A stretch of DNA of 64,000 nucleotides, taken from contig CATKYJ010000001.1 in the NCBI GenBank assembly GCA_949840885.1, positions 157,583-221,582 of the forward strand, in the 5' to 3' direction. Positions within the stretch are counted from its first letter, which is position 1, and each line of letters opens with the position of its first letter. Of this stretch, positions 53,228 to 61,629 are shown one piece after another. The notes under the pieces were generated by a model that made no database searches, had not been told where the DNA came from, and saw only the letters and a list, made by a program, of their open reading frames with translations. A program made the translations under genes and the position numbers. Origin of the DNA: an uncultured Acetatifactor sp. GTDB lineage: Bacteria > Bacillota > Clostridia > Lachnospirales > Lachnospiraceae.

Positions 53228-54415
53228 TCAAGCCATAGCCTGATACTTTGCCACATCCACATGCTGCACCGTGCCTGCGCAGCCGTTTTCATAGAGAAAG
53301 ACACCGCTGTTTCGGATGGCGCCCTGAGTCTGGCCCGTCTGTCCTTTCAGGGTAAAATCCGTGGAAACATTCTGCAGGCAGATGGCGCCTACGCCCTTGT
53401 CTGTCAGGCTGTAGAGCACGTCTTCCCCGTTTTCATCCTTACACCAAATCTTCAGCTTTGTCCATATGGCATCGTTCTCGTCTATCCAGCCGTTGCCGTC
53501 CTCGTCGTACTTCGCCAGATCCGCAAAGCCGTTTCCGCTGGCAGTGCCGAACAGTTCGCTGCCATCGTTTATCACACCGTCCCCGTTTTTGTCCAGGGCA
53601 AGATATCCGCTGCCTGCCCCAAGCTGAGACACTTCGTCCAGTTCGCCGTCCGCGTCAATGTCAAAGTAGAAAGTCTGGTCGGAGAGGGAGGCAATGTCCG
53701 TGTCCAGATTGATGACAAGAGGATCGCACATAGTAAATCCCATGTGCAGACTCTCCATATAGCGCTCCTGGACGCTGCGGCTCATGCCCACGTTCACATT
53801 AAAGTCAATCTCCCTGCCGTCCGCGGTGCGCACCTTTCCCACAGTGGAAAAGCTGGTCTCCTCGGACTCTATGTGAATGGTCTCGTTCACATAGGAAAGC
53901 ACTCTCATGTTGGCGAGATTGCCCAGAATCACATCCTGCCCGCCGTTTTGAACCGACCCTCCGGAGCCGTTTTGGTCTGACCCGTTGGAAGCATTGTTTC
54001 CGTTCTGCCCTGAGGTCAGGTCATAGGGCGCATATCCCTGTCCCCATCTGTCAAAGCGGTTCCTCCTGGCAGCGAACAGGAGATCATAAATGTAGCGGAT
54101 GGTGGTCTGGCGGATATTGTCTATGGTAATGCTGGTAGAACTGCGAAGCATCACATTGGAGCTGCGGCTCTGTAAGCGGCCTTTCCAGTCCTGAAGAGCC
54201 GATGCGGACTGGTTCGAGCCTGCCTGGGCCTTTTTTCCATCCGTCCCGACATCCGTCGTGCCGCCTCCCACGGCGGCATTCAATGTGCCCTTGCCGTCTG
54301 TCAGGCTCCCTTTCATCGCCGTTCCTTTCCATATGGTAAACCGTCTCATGGAGACGGCTGTGGAATGATACTCTCTGGCAGACGCCATTCCCACTGTACC
54401 GGAATCTATCTTCAA
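53228..54415 (-). CDS. Protein with EF-hand-like calcium-binding repeats
   Basis: The 395-residue protein has no signal peptide. After an N-terminal part ending in a Gly/Asn/Ser-rich spacer comes a beta-rich part. Three calcium-loop motifs follow: DIDADGELDEV, DKNGDGVINDGSELFG and DEDGNGWIDENDAIW. Function is unknown. I took the TTG at 54415 as start because the N-terminus then reads MKIDSGTVGMASAREY, which I recall from related proteins; AAAGGAG lies 11 bases before it. A sigma-28-type promoter and a structured leader lie upstream. Confidence 0.7.
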   Translation of the reverse strand: MKIDSGTVGMASAREYHSTAVSMRRFTIWKGTAMKGSLTDGKGTLNAAVGGGTTDVGTDGKKAQAGSNQSASALQDWKGRLQSRSSNVMLRSSTSITIDNIRQTTIRYIYDLLFAARRNRFDRWGQGYAPYDLTSGQNGNNASNGSDQNGSGGSVQNGGQDVILGNLANMRVLSYVNETIHIESEETSFSTVGKVRTADGREIDFNVNVGMSRSVQERYMESLHMGFTMCDPLVINLDTDIASLSDQTFYFDIDADGELDEVSQLGAGSGYLALDKNGDGVINDGSELFGTASGNGFADLAKYDEDGNGWIDENDAIWTKLKIWCKDENGEDVLYSLTDKGVGAICLQNVSTDFTLKGQTGQTQGAIRNSGVFLYENGCAGTVQHVDVAKYQAMA

Positions 54416-54441
54416 TCCTCTCTTCACTCCTTTATGTCCAC

Positions 54442-54587
54442 CCATCCTGCGGCGCTTTGCTTTCCCGCCCTCCGTGGTCGGAAATCTGCTGCCCTGCCGG
54501 ACTTTTTATGGTTTCCATCCTGTCCGCGACATAAAAAGATGGCATTTAGACAGGGAATTCCTTTCCCTGCGTAAATACCATCCGTGG
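54442..54587 (-). promoter_or_regulatory. Structured leader with terminator-like hairpin and GGATGG repeats
   Basis: On the minus strand a long interrupted hairpin (54582-54538; paired blocks GATGG/CCATC, ATTTA/TAAAT and CAGGGAA/TTCCCTG) is followed by TTTTT, so it looks like a terminator. Its T-run starts a second hairpin (54538-54502). Three GGATGG boxes (54587-54578, 54525-54515 and 54450-54442) resemble CsrA sites. It may be an attenuator or the 3' end of a small RNA. Confidence 0.55.
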
Positions 54588-54644
54588 TGTCCATGTATAA
54601 TCTGTACTCGGGGCAGTCGGCCTAACTGCTCTCCTGTATTAATT

Positions 54645-54671
54645 ATATCGACACAATACAGCCTTTCTTTA
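54645..54671 (-). promoter_or_regulatory. Sigma-28 (motility)-type promoter
   Basis: TAAA (54671-54668) and GTCGATAT (54652-54645) are 15 bases apart on the minus strand, close to the SigD consensus. It lies about 230 bp before the calcium-binding protein gene. Confidence 0.55.
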
Positions 54672-54726
54672 TATCGCCGGCGGCAAAATTTAGGCTGCAT
54701 GCCAGTTAAATTAACAGTATGCTTCG

Positions 54727-54789
54727 ACTGCAGACCGCCGGCCAAGTGCCTTTCGGATTGCGTTACTGTAAATTCTGGCGGTCTGCGGT
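54727..54789 (-). terminator. Inverted repeat after the SseB-like gene
   Basis: Arms of 13 bases (54727-54739 and 54777-54789, 12 matching) around a 37-base gap lie 21 bp after the stop. No U-run follows. Confidence 0.45.
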
Positions 54790-54809
54790 ATGCCTCCGGT
54801 CCATGATGC

Positions 54810-55304
54810 TTATTTCTTCTGTTTCTGTGCTGCCTGTCTGGCCTGGGCCGCCTTTGCGGACATCATGCCTGCCAGCATCTCTCTGGGCACGATGATATTC
54901 GCCCCGAAAGGATTGACTACCATGCCAAGGGCCGGGCAGATATTCCCCTTGGCATCTCTGCGCAGTATCATGGCTGCATAGTCGTCCAGGGTCAGGGAGA
55001 AGAAAGGAAATTTCTGGTTCTTCTCCTGCCATTTCTGATACTCGGCCTCATCCGTGAACGCCATAAAGAACTTGGCGCCGTCTGGGGTGTTAAGCATGGG
55101 GAACTGGACCTTGCTGTTGGGAGCCACGGTAAGCTTGCCCTCCGAATCCTCCACAGGAGCCGGCTCAATAATGGCCGGGGAGAGGAAGCTGGCCTTGGCC
55201 AGTTCGCCTACGAACATATTCCGGTGCGCCGGGGTGTCCTCGGCTTTCATCAACTCGATGGAGCCCACCAGCATTGGGTTGGATACGGGTTTGTTGAATT
55301 CCAT
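54810..55304 (-). CDS. SseB-like domain protein
   Basis: The 164-residue protein fits the SseB N-terminal domain family (NTPDGAKFFMAFTDEAEYQK, then GMVVNPFGANIIVPREML) and ends in a basic Ala/Gln/Lys tail. The family's function is not clear outside its namesake. GGGAGG sets the ATG at 55304. The palindromic repeat array lies immediately upstream, in its leader or promoter. Confidence 0.78.
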   Translation of the reverse strand: MEFNKPVSNPMLVGSIELMKAEDTPAHRNMFVGELAKASFLSPAIIEPAPVEDSEGKLTVAPNSKVQFPMLNTPDGAKFFMAFTDEAEYQKWQEKNQKFPFFSLTLDDYAAMILRRDAKGNICPALGMVVNPFGANIIVPREMLAGMMSAKAAQARQAAQKQKK

Positions 55305-55339
55305 GTGTTTACCTCCCTGCCCGTCTAAACGGGCATGTG

Positions 55340-55450
55340 AATCCAAGTAAGGATTTTATTGTTTTAGAGTTCTACAATAAAATCCGAGAGAGGATTTTAT
55401 TGTCTTAGAGTTCTACAATAAAATCCTTACTTGGATTTTATTGTCTAAAG
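55340..55450. repeat. Nested palindromic tandem repeat
   Basis: A 35-bp unit with 12-bp inverted ends (GGATTTTATTGT / ACAATAAAATCC) occurs at 55351-55385 and 55392-55426, with one base changed. A partial third copy lies at 55433-55450, giving a period of 41 bp. The outer ends form a further 23-bp perfect inverted repeat (55340-55362 with 55415-55437). Confidence 0.85.
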
Positions 55451-55571
55451 TCCATTATAGCCTGTTGGGAGGGCTTTGGCAAGCCCCTGAATTTGAGCAT
55501 GGCGGAGCACTCCTGTCTGTGGGCTATGCGGGCAGGGGCGGGCTCTGTCTGTGGCAGCTTGCCTGCTTTCC

Positions 55572-57359
55572 TTACCTTACCTCCACCGGCAACATATAGC
55601 CCTCTTCGTCAAAGGCAATCCGCCCGATGCACAGTTCCCGGTGCCAGCCCTTGCCCTCCGGGTAGTTCTCCAGGGGCGTGGCGAAGCGGTGGTAAGCGAT
55701 TAGATACGCGTCCCTCTCCGGCAGCTTTAAGATGCTGTGGTGGCCTGTACCCAGGATTTTCTTTGCAGGGTCTTTTTGCAGGATGGGATATTTGAATTCC
55801 ACAGGACCCTCCAGGGTTTTCGACACACCGTAATTCACATGGTAGTCTTCGCTGCCTGTGTCGTCGCAGGACCAGGTGAAGTGGTAGAGGTCGCCTCTTT
55901 TCAGCACGATGACCGATTCGCGGAAGTCCGTAAGGCCGTCGATGTTTCGCAGGGTGTCTTCCTCTACGTGGAGCATGTCCTGGGCCAGGCGCACCATGGC
56001 AGCCTGCCCGTTTCCGAAAAACAGATAGCATCTGCCGTCCTCCCAGTACAGGGAGGGGTCTATGGTCTGGCCCATGGAAATCCCTCTGCGGCGCATCATG
56101 TCCATGGTAAGCAGGGGCTCCTCCGCGGCCCGGAAAGGCCCTGTGGGCGACTTTGCAGAGGCTGCGCCGATACAGGAGACGCCGCTGTTGTCTTTTGCGC
56201 AGAAGTAGAAGAAATAGTCCTCCCCTTTTTTCGTGATGCAGGGCGCCCAGGCGCTTCCCACTGCCCAGGGGACTTGTGTGGCTACGTCCAGAATCCGGTT
56301 TCCTTTCTCGAAATGCCGTCCGTCCCGGGAGGTGAACACATAGAATTCGTTGCCTGACCAGTGGGGAAATCCGTCTGTGGTGGGGTAAATATAGTAGACT
56401 CCGTCTTCGTAGTATAAGTCAGGATCGGCATACAGACCCTCTGCCACCGGGTTCTTCCTGCCGTAGGCCCTCTGCAGGGCCTCGTACTCTTCGTCCGTAA
56501 TCTGCAGGACGCCCCCGTGGCGCTTTTTTGTCTCTCCCATATAGTATTCTCCGGCAGAGAGAATGCGGAACTGGCCGGATTCCAAATCCTCTGTCAGCAG
56601 GGGCAGGTATCCTTTTCCCGCCATAAACTGATCCGCTATCAGGCACCAGGTCCGGCCGTCCGGCAGCAGGTATCCCTCAGGCCCCTCCACGCCCGCCAGC
56701 TCCCTCAGCACAGGGGATTCTATCTGGACAAATTGGCCCAGCAGGGAATCCGACCGCTCCAGAATCAGTCGTTTTGTGGTCTCGTCTTTGGAGATGCGGT
56801 AGTACCTGCCGCCGCTTTCCAGTATGGTGGTGTCGATGACATGGTTGTCCCGCTCTATGTAGAGGAATGTCTGGGAAAAGGTTCTGAAATCCTTTGTGTA
56901 GGCGGCGTAGATGCGCTGTTTGCTCTTTTCCTCTCCGGGGGCTTTTACCATGGAGGCGAAGAACACCAGGAACTGTCCTTTTTCCCGGTCGAACACTGCC
57001 TCCGGGGCCCAGACGCAGCCGGCCTCGGGCAGGCCCACCTGGCAGGCCCGCTCTTTTCCCCAGTGGACCAGGTCCTCAGACTCCCAGACAATCAAATCCC
57101 GGCTTCCCCTGTACTGGGCATCCTCCCAGCCATGTCCGGCCTCTATGCGCAGGTCTGTGGCGATGAGGTAATATTTGCCGTCCAGGGGGCTGCGCACAGG
57201 GTAAGGGTCTCTGACCCCCCGCATGCCGGTGCGTGAATAGAGAATCGGTTTCCCGTTATTCAAATCCTCCCAGTGGAGTCCGTCTCTGCTGAGGGAAAAG
57301 TAGATTTGCTCCCCGTCTTTTTGTTCCCCTATAAAGTGTACAAATAGATATGCTGCCAT
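55572..57359 (-). CDS. Tandem GH43-GH43 glycoside hydrolase
   Basis: The 595-residue protein holds two five-bladed GH43-type propellers. The first (about 1-305) has GVRDPYPVRSP with the base Asp, CVWAPEAVFD, and EGPEGYLL with the acid Glu. The second (about 310-595) has GLYADPDLYYEDGVYYIY, GSAWAPCITKKG, TIDPSLYWEDG and GTGHHSIL. GH43 enzymes remove arabinose or xylose. No signal peptide is seen. It is the third gene of the run GH43 (60551), GH88 (58621) and this one. GGGAGG precedes the ATG. Confidence 0.87.
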   Translation of the reverse strand: MAAYLFVHFIGEQKDGEQIYFSLSRDGLHWEDLNNGKPILYSRTGMRGVRDPYPVRSPLDGKYYLIATDLRIEAGHGWEDAQYRGSRDLIVWESEDLVHWGKERACQVGLPEAGCVWAPEAVFDREKGQFLVFFASMVKAPGEEKSKQRIYAAYTKDFRTFSQTFLYIERDNHVIDTTILESGGRYYRISKDETTKRLILERSDSLLGQFVQIESPVLRELAGVEGPEGYLLPDGRTWCLIADQFMAGKGYLPLLTEDLESGQFRILSAGEYYMGETKKRHGGVLQITDEEYEALQRAYGRKNPVAEGLYADPDLYYEDGVYYIYPTTDGFPHWSGNEFYVFTSRDGRHFEKGNRILDVATQVPWAVGSAWAPCITKKGEDYFFYFCAKDNSGVSCIGAASAKSPTGPFRAAEEPLLTMDMMRRRGISMGQTIDPSLYWEDGRCYLFFGNGQAAMVRLAQDMLHVEEDTLRNIDGLTDFRESVIVLKRGDLYHFTWSCDDTGSEDYHVNYGVSKTLEGPVEFKYPILQKDPAKKILGTGHHSILKLPERDAYLIAYHRFATPLENYPEGKGWHRELCIGRIAFDEEGYMLPVEVR

Positions 57360-57469
57360 GTTTTTCCTCCCTAGGCTTGTGACTTTCTTTACCATATTAG
57401 CAGATTCTAATGCTGTTTACCAGGGGAAATTCCGGATTTTCTTCTGTCTTTCTCTAAATCCCCACCTTT

Positions 57470-58621
57470 TTACCACAAAAGCTTTCCTGTGCCTTTCAGC
57501 TTGTACATGGCTTCTATGAAATAATAGTCCGCATAGTTCATGGTAAAATGGTGCTCCGGAGCATGGTAGGCGGCGCTGCAGTTCTGGACGATGGCATCGC
57601 ATCCCTGGCCGAAATCGGCCCGGCTGTCCGCTATGGCCTTTAGAATCTTCACCGCGGCCTGCCGGTATCTGTCGTTTTTCCCTTCGGGCAGGTGTTTTGC
57701 CAGCTCCAGCAGGCCTCCTGCAATCACGCAGGCTCCGCAGGAATCCTCCCAGGCAGGCTCCGGAGGCTGGCAGAAGTCCACGGGGATGATGCCGCTGTCA
57801 GGAATGTTGGCCAGGCAGTAATCTGCCACGCGCTTTGCCGTGTCCAAGTATTCCTGTTTTCCCGTGTGGATATAGCTTATCATGAAGCCGTACACTGCCC
57901 AGCCCTGGCCTCTGGTCCAGGCGGAACCCTGGCCATAGCCCTGGCCGCCGTGGCTTTTCAGCATTTTTCCTGTCTCCGGGTCAAATTCCACGATATGGCA
58001 CACGGAGCCCTCCGGGCGGACAAAGTTCTCTCTCACGGTGTCTGCGTGCAGGGTGGCTATATGGCGGAATCTGGGGTCTTTTGTCTCCTCGCTGGCCCAG
58101 TACAGGAGCGACAGGTTAAACAGGCAGTCGATGATGGCCCAGCCTCTGGTGTCCTCCTCTAAGTCGTTCCATGCGCGGATGAAGTTGCCTGCCGGGTTGA
58201 AGCGTCCTGCCAGAAGCGTGGCGGCGTGGAGGGCTGTCTTTCGGGCTTCGAGATTGCCTGTAAGTTTGTAGTCCGCCACGGCTGTGGGCACGAACATGAA
58301 GCCCACGTCGTGGTGCAGGCCGTAGAAGTCCTGAAAGCATTGTTCCATCTTTTTCTCCGAGAGGCGGGCGATGTGAGCATAGCGCTGTTCTCCCGTATCC
58401 TGGTACAGAAGCCACAGGATTCCTCCCCAGAAGCCGTTGGTCCACCAGTTCAGGCCGTTGTCCGTATGCCACTGTCTCGACAGATCCGATCTGTCGTCAT
58501 AGTCTCCGTTTTCGTCTGTGCGGTAGGGAATTTTTTCTTTGTTCTTCTCGCTGACCCATTCCATTTTTCGGCGGATTTTTGCAAGCACCTCCTCCGCCCA
58601 TTCTTCGTTTCTGTTCATCAT
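57470..58621 (-). CDS. GH88 family unsaturated glucuronyl hydrolase
   Basis: GH88 enzymes hydrate and release the unsaturated uronic acid left by polysaccharide lyases. The 383-residue (alpha/alpha)6 barrel shows NWWTNGFWGG, GLHHDVGFMF with the first catalytic Asp, WAIIDCLFNLSLLYWAS with the second, and GSAWTRGQGWAVYG. It is cytoplasmic by prediction. AAAGGAG sets the ATG at 58621. Placement between two GH43 genes points to pectin- or glucuronoxylan-type oligosaccharides. Confidence 0.92.
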   Translation of the reverse strand: MMNRNEEWAEEVLAKIRRKMEWVSEKNKEKIPYRTDENGDYDDRSDLSRQWHTDNGLNWWTNGFWGGILWLLYQDTGEQRYAHIARLSEKKMEQCFQDFYGLHHDVGFMFVPTAVADYKLTGNLEARKTALHAATLLAGRFNPAGNFIRAWNDLEEDTRGWAIIDCLFNLSLLYWASEETKDPRFRHIATLHADTVRENFVRPEGSVCHIVEFDPETGKMLKSHGGQGYGQGSAWTRGQGWAVYGFMISYIHTGKQEYLDTAKRVADYCLANIPDSGIIPVDFCQPPEPAWEDSCGACVIAGGLLELAKHLPEGKNDRYRQAAVKILKAIADSRADFGQGCDAIVQNCSAAYHAPEHHFTMNYADYYFIEAMYKLKGTGKLLW

Positions 58622-58757
58622 TTTGTTCTCCTTTCTATACACTTTCTATCAGGCCGCTTCAGCGGCACATACAATTGAAAACAGTTCTGTTTCCCGGAAC
58701 AATCGGGACCGGGCAAAGCGCAAAGGCCGCGCTTAGAAGAATGCCTGCGCAAGGCAA

Positions 58758-60551
58758 TTACGATTGGCTTAGGCATTCCGCCCGTACTTCCAGCCAGTCA
58801 AAATCCGCATGTTTCCCAAATCCAGTCAAGTCCTGGCAGCAGATGCCCACCATGGCCCCGGTAAACCACCCCTCCGTGCAGGCCTCATCCGACAGGAAAC
58901 TGGCGTTGACCAAAGGGCCTATGTTTTGCCGTGGCTCTCCCCGCAGTCCGTAGGAGAACTGTACCTGTGTCTCTGTCAGAGACAGGTGCAGAATCACATC
59001 CCGGCCAGATTCTACGGGTATGTAGTCAGTTAGATATTCGTACTTTTTGTTCTCTGCTTTCAGCAGAGTGATGCATTTCCCCACATCCTCATCGTGGGAA
59101 AGGTGCAGATACAGGTAATTGTCCGTATCGTAGAGCATAATCAGTCCGGCCATCTGCTTGAATACTTCCGGCGCAAAGTCCAGGCAGGTGTCCGCCTCCA
59201 TTTGGTACTCGGTGACCCGCCTGGCAATCAAAGTCTGAGAGAACCGGGAAGCCAGGCCGCTTCTGCCGTACATCCGAAGCCATCCGGGGCGCTGTTTCAG
59301 GGAAATATAATGTTCGTCCATAGGAATCCGCAGGGACTGGTAGTCCAGGTGGAGGTTTGGCATATCGAAATCGTCCCGCACAAGCACATGGCCGCACATG
59401 GCCTGTTCTGCCTCGGCTGCGCTGCTGCCTGTTCTGTGTCGGTTTTCTTTCGGTCTTTCCTCACACTTCACTCCGCTTCCGGTACTCTTCTCACATACTG
59501 TTCCGCTTCCGGCTTCTTTTATCCCGGCCACGGCTCTGGCACTCTCCGGTCTCTCCTCCCATTTCGGCGGCTCCACATCTTCCCTGGGCACGCTTCCGCC
59601 GCCCTCCAGTACCAGCCAGTCATCCTGGGTCCAGCGCATTTTCTGGATGGCGGTCTCCCTGCCCAGCATGTAACGCCTGACCCCCGGGAACCGCTCTGCA
59701 TCCCCGGGATTTTGATCCCGGGACGGCCTGCCGCACAGATGCACCGCATACCACTCCCCCCGGGGAGTCTCCACCAGGTCGCAGTGCCCCGCTTTCTGCA
59801 ACAGAATGTCCTCATGGTGGCGGGAGGTCAAAATGGAATAGGCCTCCCCCTGCTGCCGCAGTTTGTCCTCAGGCTGATACATCTCATAGGGCCCCCAGAC
59901 ATTCCTGGAACGCTGTATGGTCTGGCCGTGGGCCTCCCCTGTGCCAGTATCCGCGCTGAAGAGATAATACCAGCCATGGCGCTTGAAGATATGAGGGCCC
60001 TCCAGGAAAATCCCCTCTGCCCGGTAAATGTCCCGCACCGGACCTGTCATTTTCCCCGCCGCGGCATCGAACTCCTGCAGCACCAGCCGCCCTGCGTATT
60101 TTTTCGGCACCCTGTGGTCTGTGACCATGCTGACCATGTATTTGCGGCCGTTGTCGTCATGAAACAGGGATGGGTCAAAGCCGAAATTATTCAGAGCCAC
60201 AGGCTCGGACCAGGGGCCGTGAATGTTCTCTGCCGTCACCAGGTAATTCTCCGTGTCGTACATGTTGCAGTAGAACGCTTTCACAATGGTATAGACCAGG
60301 TAGAATGTGCCATTGTCATAGGTAAGGCAGGGAGCCCAGATCCCCTGGGAGGGGCCCACTCCCCGGAGATCCAGCTGGGAAGTCCGGTTCAGGGGATACT
60401 CTATCAGGTTCCAGTGAACCAGATCTCTTGAGTGGTGGAGCCTTACACCGGGCCACCATTCAAAGGTGGATGTTGCGATATAATAGTCGTCTCCTACCCG
60501 GATAATGGACGGATCCGGATGGAAGCCCCGCAGAATTGGGTTGTGAATCAT
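58758..60551 (-). CDS. GH43 beta-xylosidase/arabinofuranosidase with C-terminal sandwich domain
   Basis: The 597-residue protein has a GH43 propeller (NPILRGFHPDPSIIRVGDDY with the base Asp; FLEGPHIFKRHGWYYL with the acid Glu) and a C-terminal concanavalin-like domain (RPGWLRMYG, QTLIARRVTEYQMEAD) as in GH43 subfamily 11 beta-xylosidases. A low-complexity Glu/Ser/Gly linker of about 50 residues joins the two. It has no signal peptide. AAGGAGGAG sets the ATG at 60551. It is the first gene of the cluster and is divergent from a truncated AraC-type regulator. Confidence 0.92.
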   Translation of the reverse strand: MIHNPILRGFHPDPSIIRVGDDYYIATSTFEWWPGVRLHHSRDLVHWNLIEYPLNRTSQLDLRGVGPSQGIWAPCLTYDNGTFYLVYTIVKAFYCNMYDTENYLVTAENIHGPWSEPVALNNFGFDPSLFHDDNGRKYMVSMVTDHRVPKKYAGRLVLQEFDAAAGKMTGPVRDIYRAEGIFLEGPHIFKRHGWYYLFSADTGTGEAHGQTIQRSRNVWGPYEMYQPEDKLRQQGEAYSILTSRHHEDILLQKAGHCDLVETPRGEWYAVHLCGRPSRDQNPGDAERFPGVRRYMLGRETAIQKMRWTQDDWLVLEGGGSVPREDVEPPKWEERPESARAVAGIKEAGSGTVCEKSTGSGVKCEERPKENRHRTGSSAAEAEQAMCGHVLVRDDFDMPNLHLDYQSLRIPMDEHYISLKQRPGWLRMYGRSGLASRFSQTLIARRVTEYQMEADTCLDFAPEVFKQMAGLIMLYDTDNYLYLHLSHDEDVGKCITLLKAENKKYEYLTDYIPVESGRDVILHLSLTETQVQFSYGLRGEPRQNIGPLVNASFLSDEACTEGWFTGAMVGICCQDLTGFGKHADFDWLEVRAECLSQS

Positions 60552-60742
60552 GGGATACTCCTCCTTTTCTTTCAAAACTCTCACAGTAACTTTTACAATA
60601 AATCCCCATGCCTCCCGGCTGTTCCACCTTGCATGGAAGTCCGGGGGGACTGTGAAGATGCACACATACCGCAAGGGCATACGGTTTGGCACAGGCAATG
60701 GGGCATCCTGTAAGCCGGATGCTATATAAGCATCATACCATC

Positions 60743-60771
60743 TTGACAGCCCCTATTCTATTTCCTAAAAT
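60743..60771 (+). promoter_or_regulatory. Sigma-A promoter of the truncated AraC regulator
   Basis: TTGACA (60743-60748) and TAAAAT (60766-60771) are 17 bases apart and point at the regulator remnant. Confidence 0.65.
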
Positions 60772-60826
60772 GTAATAAACTGACTTTTTCTGCAATCTTT
60801 TTGTCCTGTCCCCAAAGAAAAGAAAA

Positions 60827-61138
60827 ATGCGGGGAGGAAAGGAGGGGGAACCGTCTGAGTTTCCTCCCGGTACCGTGATGCTCTATGAAAAGCATTTCCC
60901 GGTCCATTACGGCTGCAGAAAGCCCCGCTATAACGACGACCGGATTCACTTTGAGTCGCAGGATGCAGGGCTTCTCCGGGAACTTGCCATTTCTGTGGAT
61001 GAACGCTCTCTGCAAAAACGGGAGACCGCCCAGCTTGCCAAAAGGCTTCACTTAAGCGTCTCCCATTTTCAACATTTCTATAGATATTTTTTGAAACTGT
61101 GGCCGTCCTCTCTCCCATCCTACAGACTTTTCTCGTAG
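60827..61138 (+). pseudogene. Truncated AraC-type regulator
   Basis: The 103-residue frame starts with part of an AraC cupin sensor (FPPGTVMLYEKHFPVHYG, then YNDDRIHFES). It jumps to the beginning of the DNA-binding domain (TAQLAKRLHLSVSHFQHFYR) and stops. Full AraC regulators of this type have about 250-300 residues, so the middle and the second helix-turn-helix are lost. The end of the frame runs into the 3' end of the acetyltransferase gene, where a deletion must have joined them. Its promoter is intact. Divergence from the GH43 gene suggests it once controlled that cluster. Confidence 0.7.
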
Positions 61139-61602
61139 CACCACCATTCCTCCCCAAACAGGCTGCACTCTCCCACAATGTCAAAGGAAAGCCTGTCATA
61201 GGAACGGATGGCCTTTTCATTGGTCTTGCACACCAGAAAATGCACGCTCCTGCAGCCCCGGCGCTTTAGCTCTTCCATGCCATACTGCAAAAGCCGCCTG
61301 GCCAGGCCCTGATTCTGATAGGCCTGTGCCACTCCCAGTCTGGACAATTCTCCTGCAGGCTGCAATTCCCTTGCCCAGCAGGGCAGGCTCTCCACCTCCC
61401 GGTCCTGGTCTATGGAGATGGTCCCCACGATCTGCCCCTCCTGATTTTCCAGGCAAAACAGATCTTCTCTGGACAAATCCTTTTCAATCTCCTCTTCATT
61501 TGGATAGTCCTGGGTCCAGGCACAGCATTCTGTTCCCACCAGAGAACCATACAATGCCAAAATCCCGTCTTTGTCCGCCGCTGTGGCTTTTCTAAAATGC
61601 AT
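61120..61602 (-). CDS. GNAT family N-acetyltransferase
   Basis: The 160-residue protein has the GNAT fold, with GTISIDQDREVESLPCWA followed by LSRLGVAQAYQNQGLARRLL, the acetyl-CoA loop (Q-x2-G-x-A). The final strand carries SYDRLSFDIVGEC. The acceptor is unknown. It ends inside the AraC remnant on the opposite strand (19-bp overlap). Confidence 0.88.
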   Translation of the reverse strand: MHFRKATAADKDGILALYGSLVGTECCAWTQDYPNEEEIEKDLSREDLFCLENQEGQIVGTISIDQDREVESLPCWARELQPAGELSRLGVAQAYQNQGLARRLLQYGMEELKRRGCRSVHFLVCKTNEKAIRSYDRLSFDIVGECSLFGEEWWCYEKSL

Positions 61603-61629
61603 TTGCGCCTCCTTTGCTGATTCCTCCTC

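Noticed and set aside
54416..54644. Cyclic-di-GMP riboswitch in the leader of the calcium-binding protein gene
   Set aside because: The conserved GEMM core is not visible; only a terminator-like hairpin and GGATGG boxes can be seen.
55340..55450. CRISPR array, prompted by GTTTTAGAG and regular repeats
   Set aside because: The period is 41 bp, gaps between units are only six bases, the units are nearly full palindromes, there are two full copies, and no cas gene is near.
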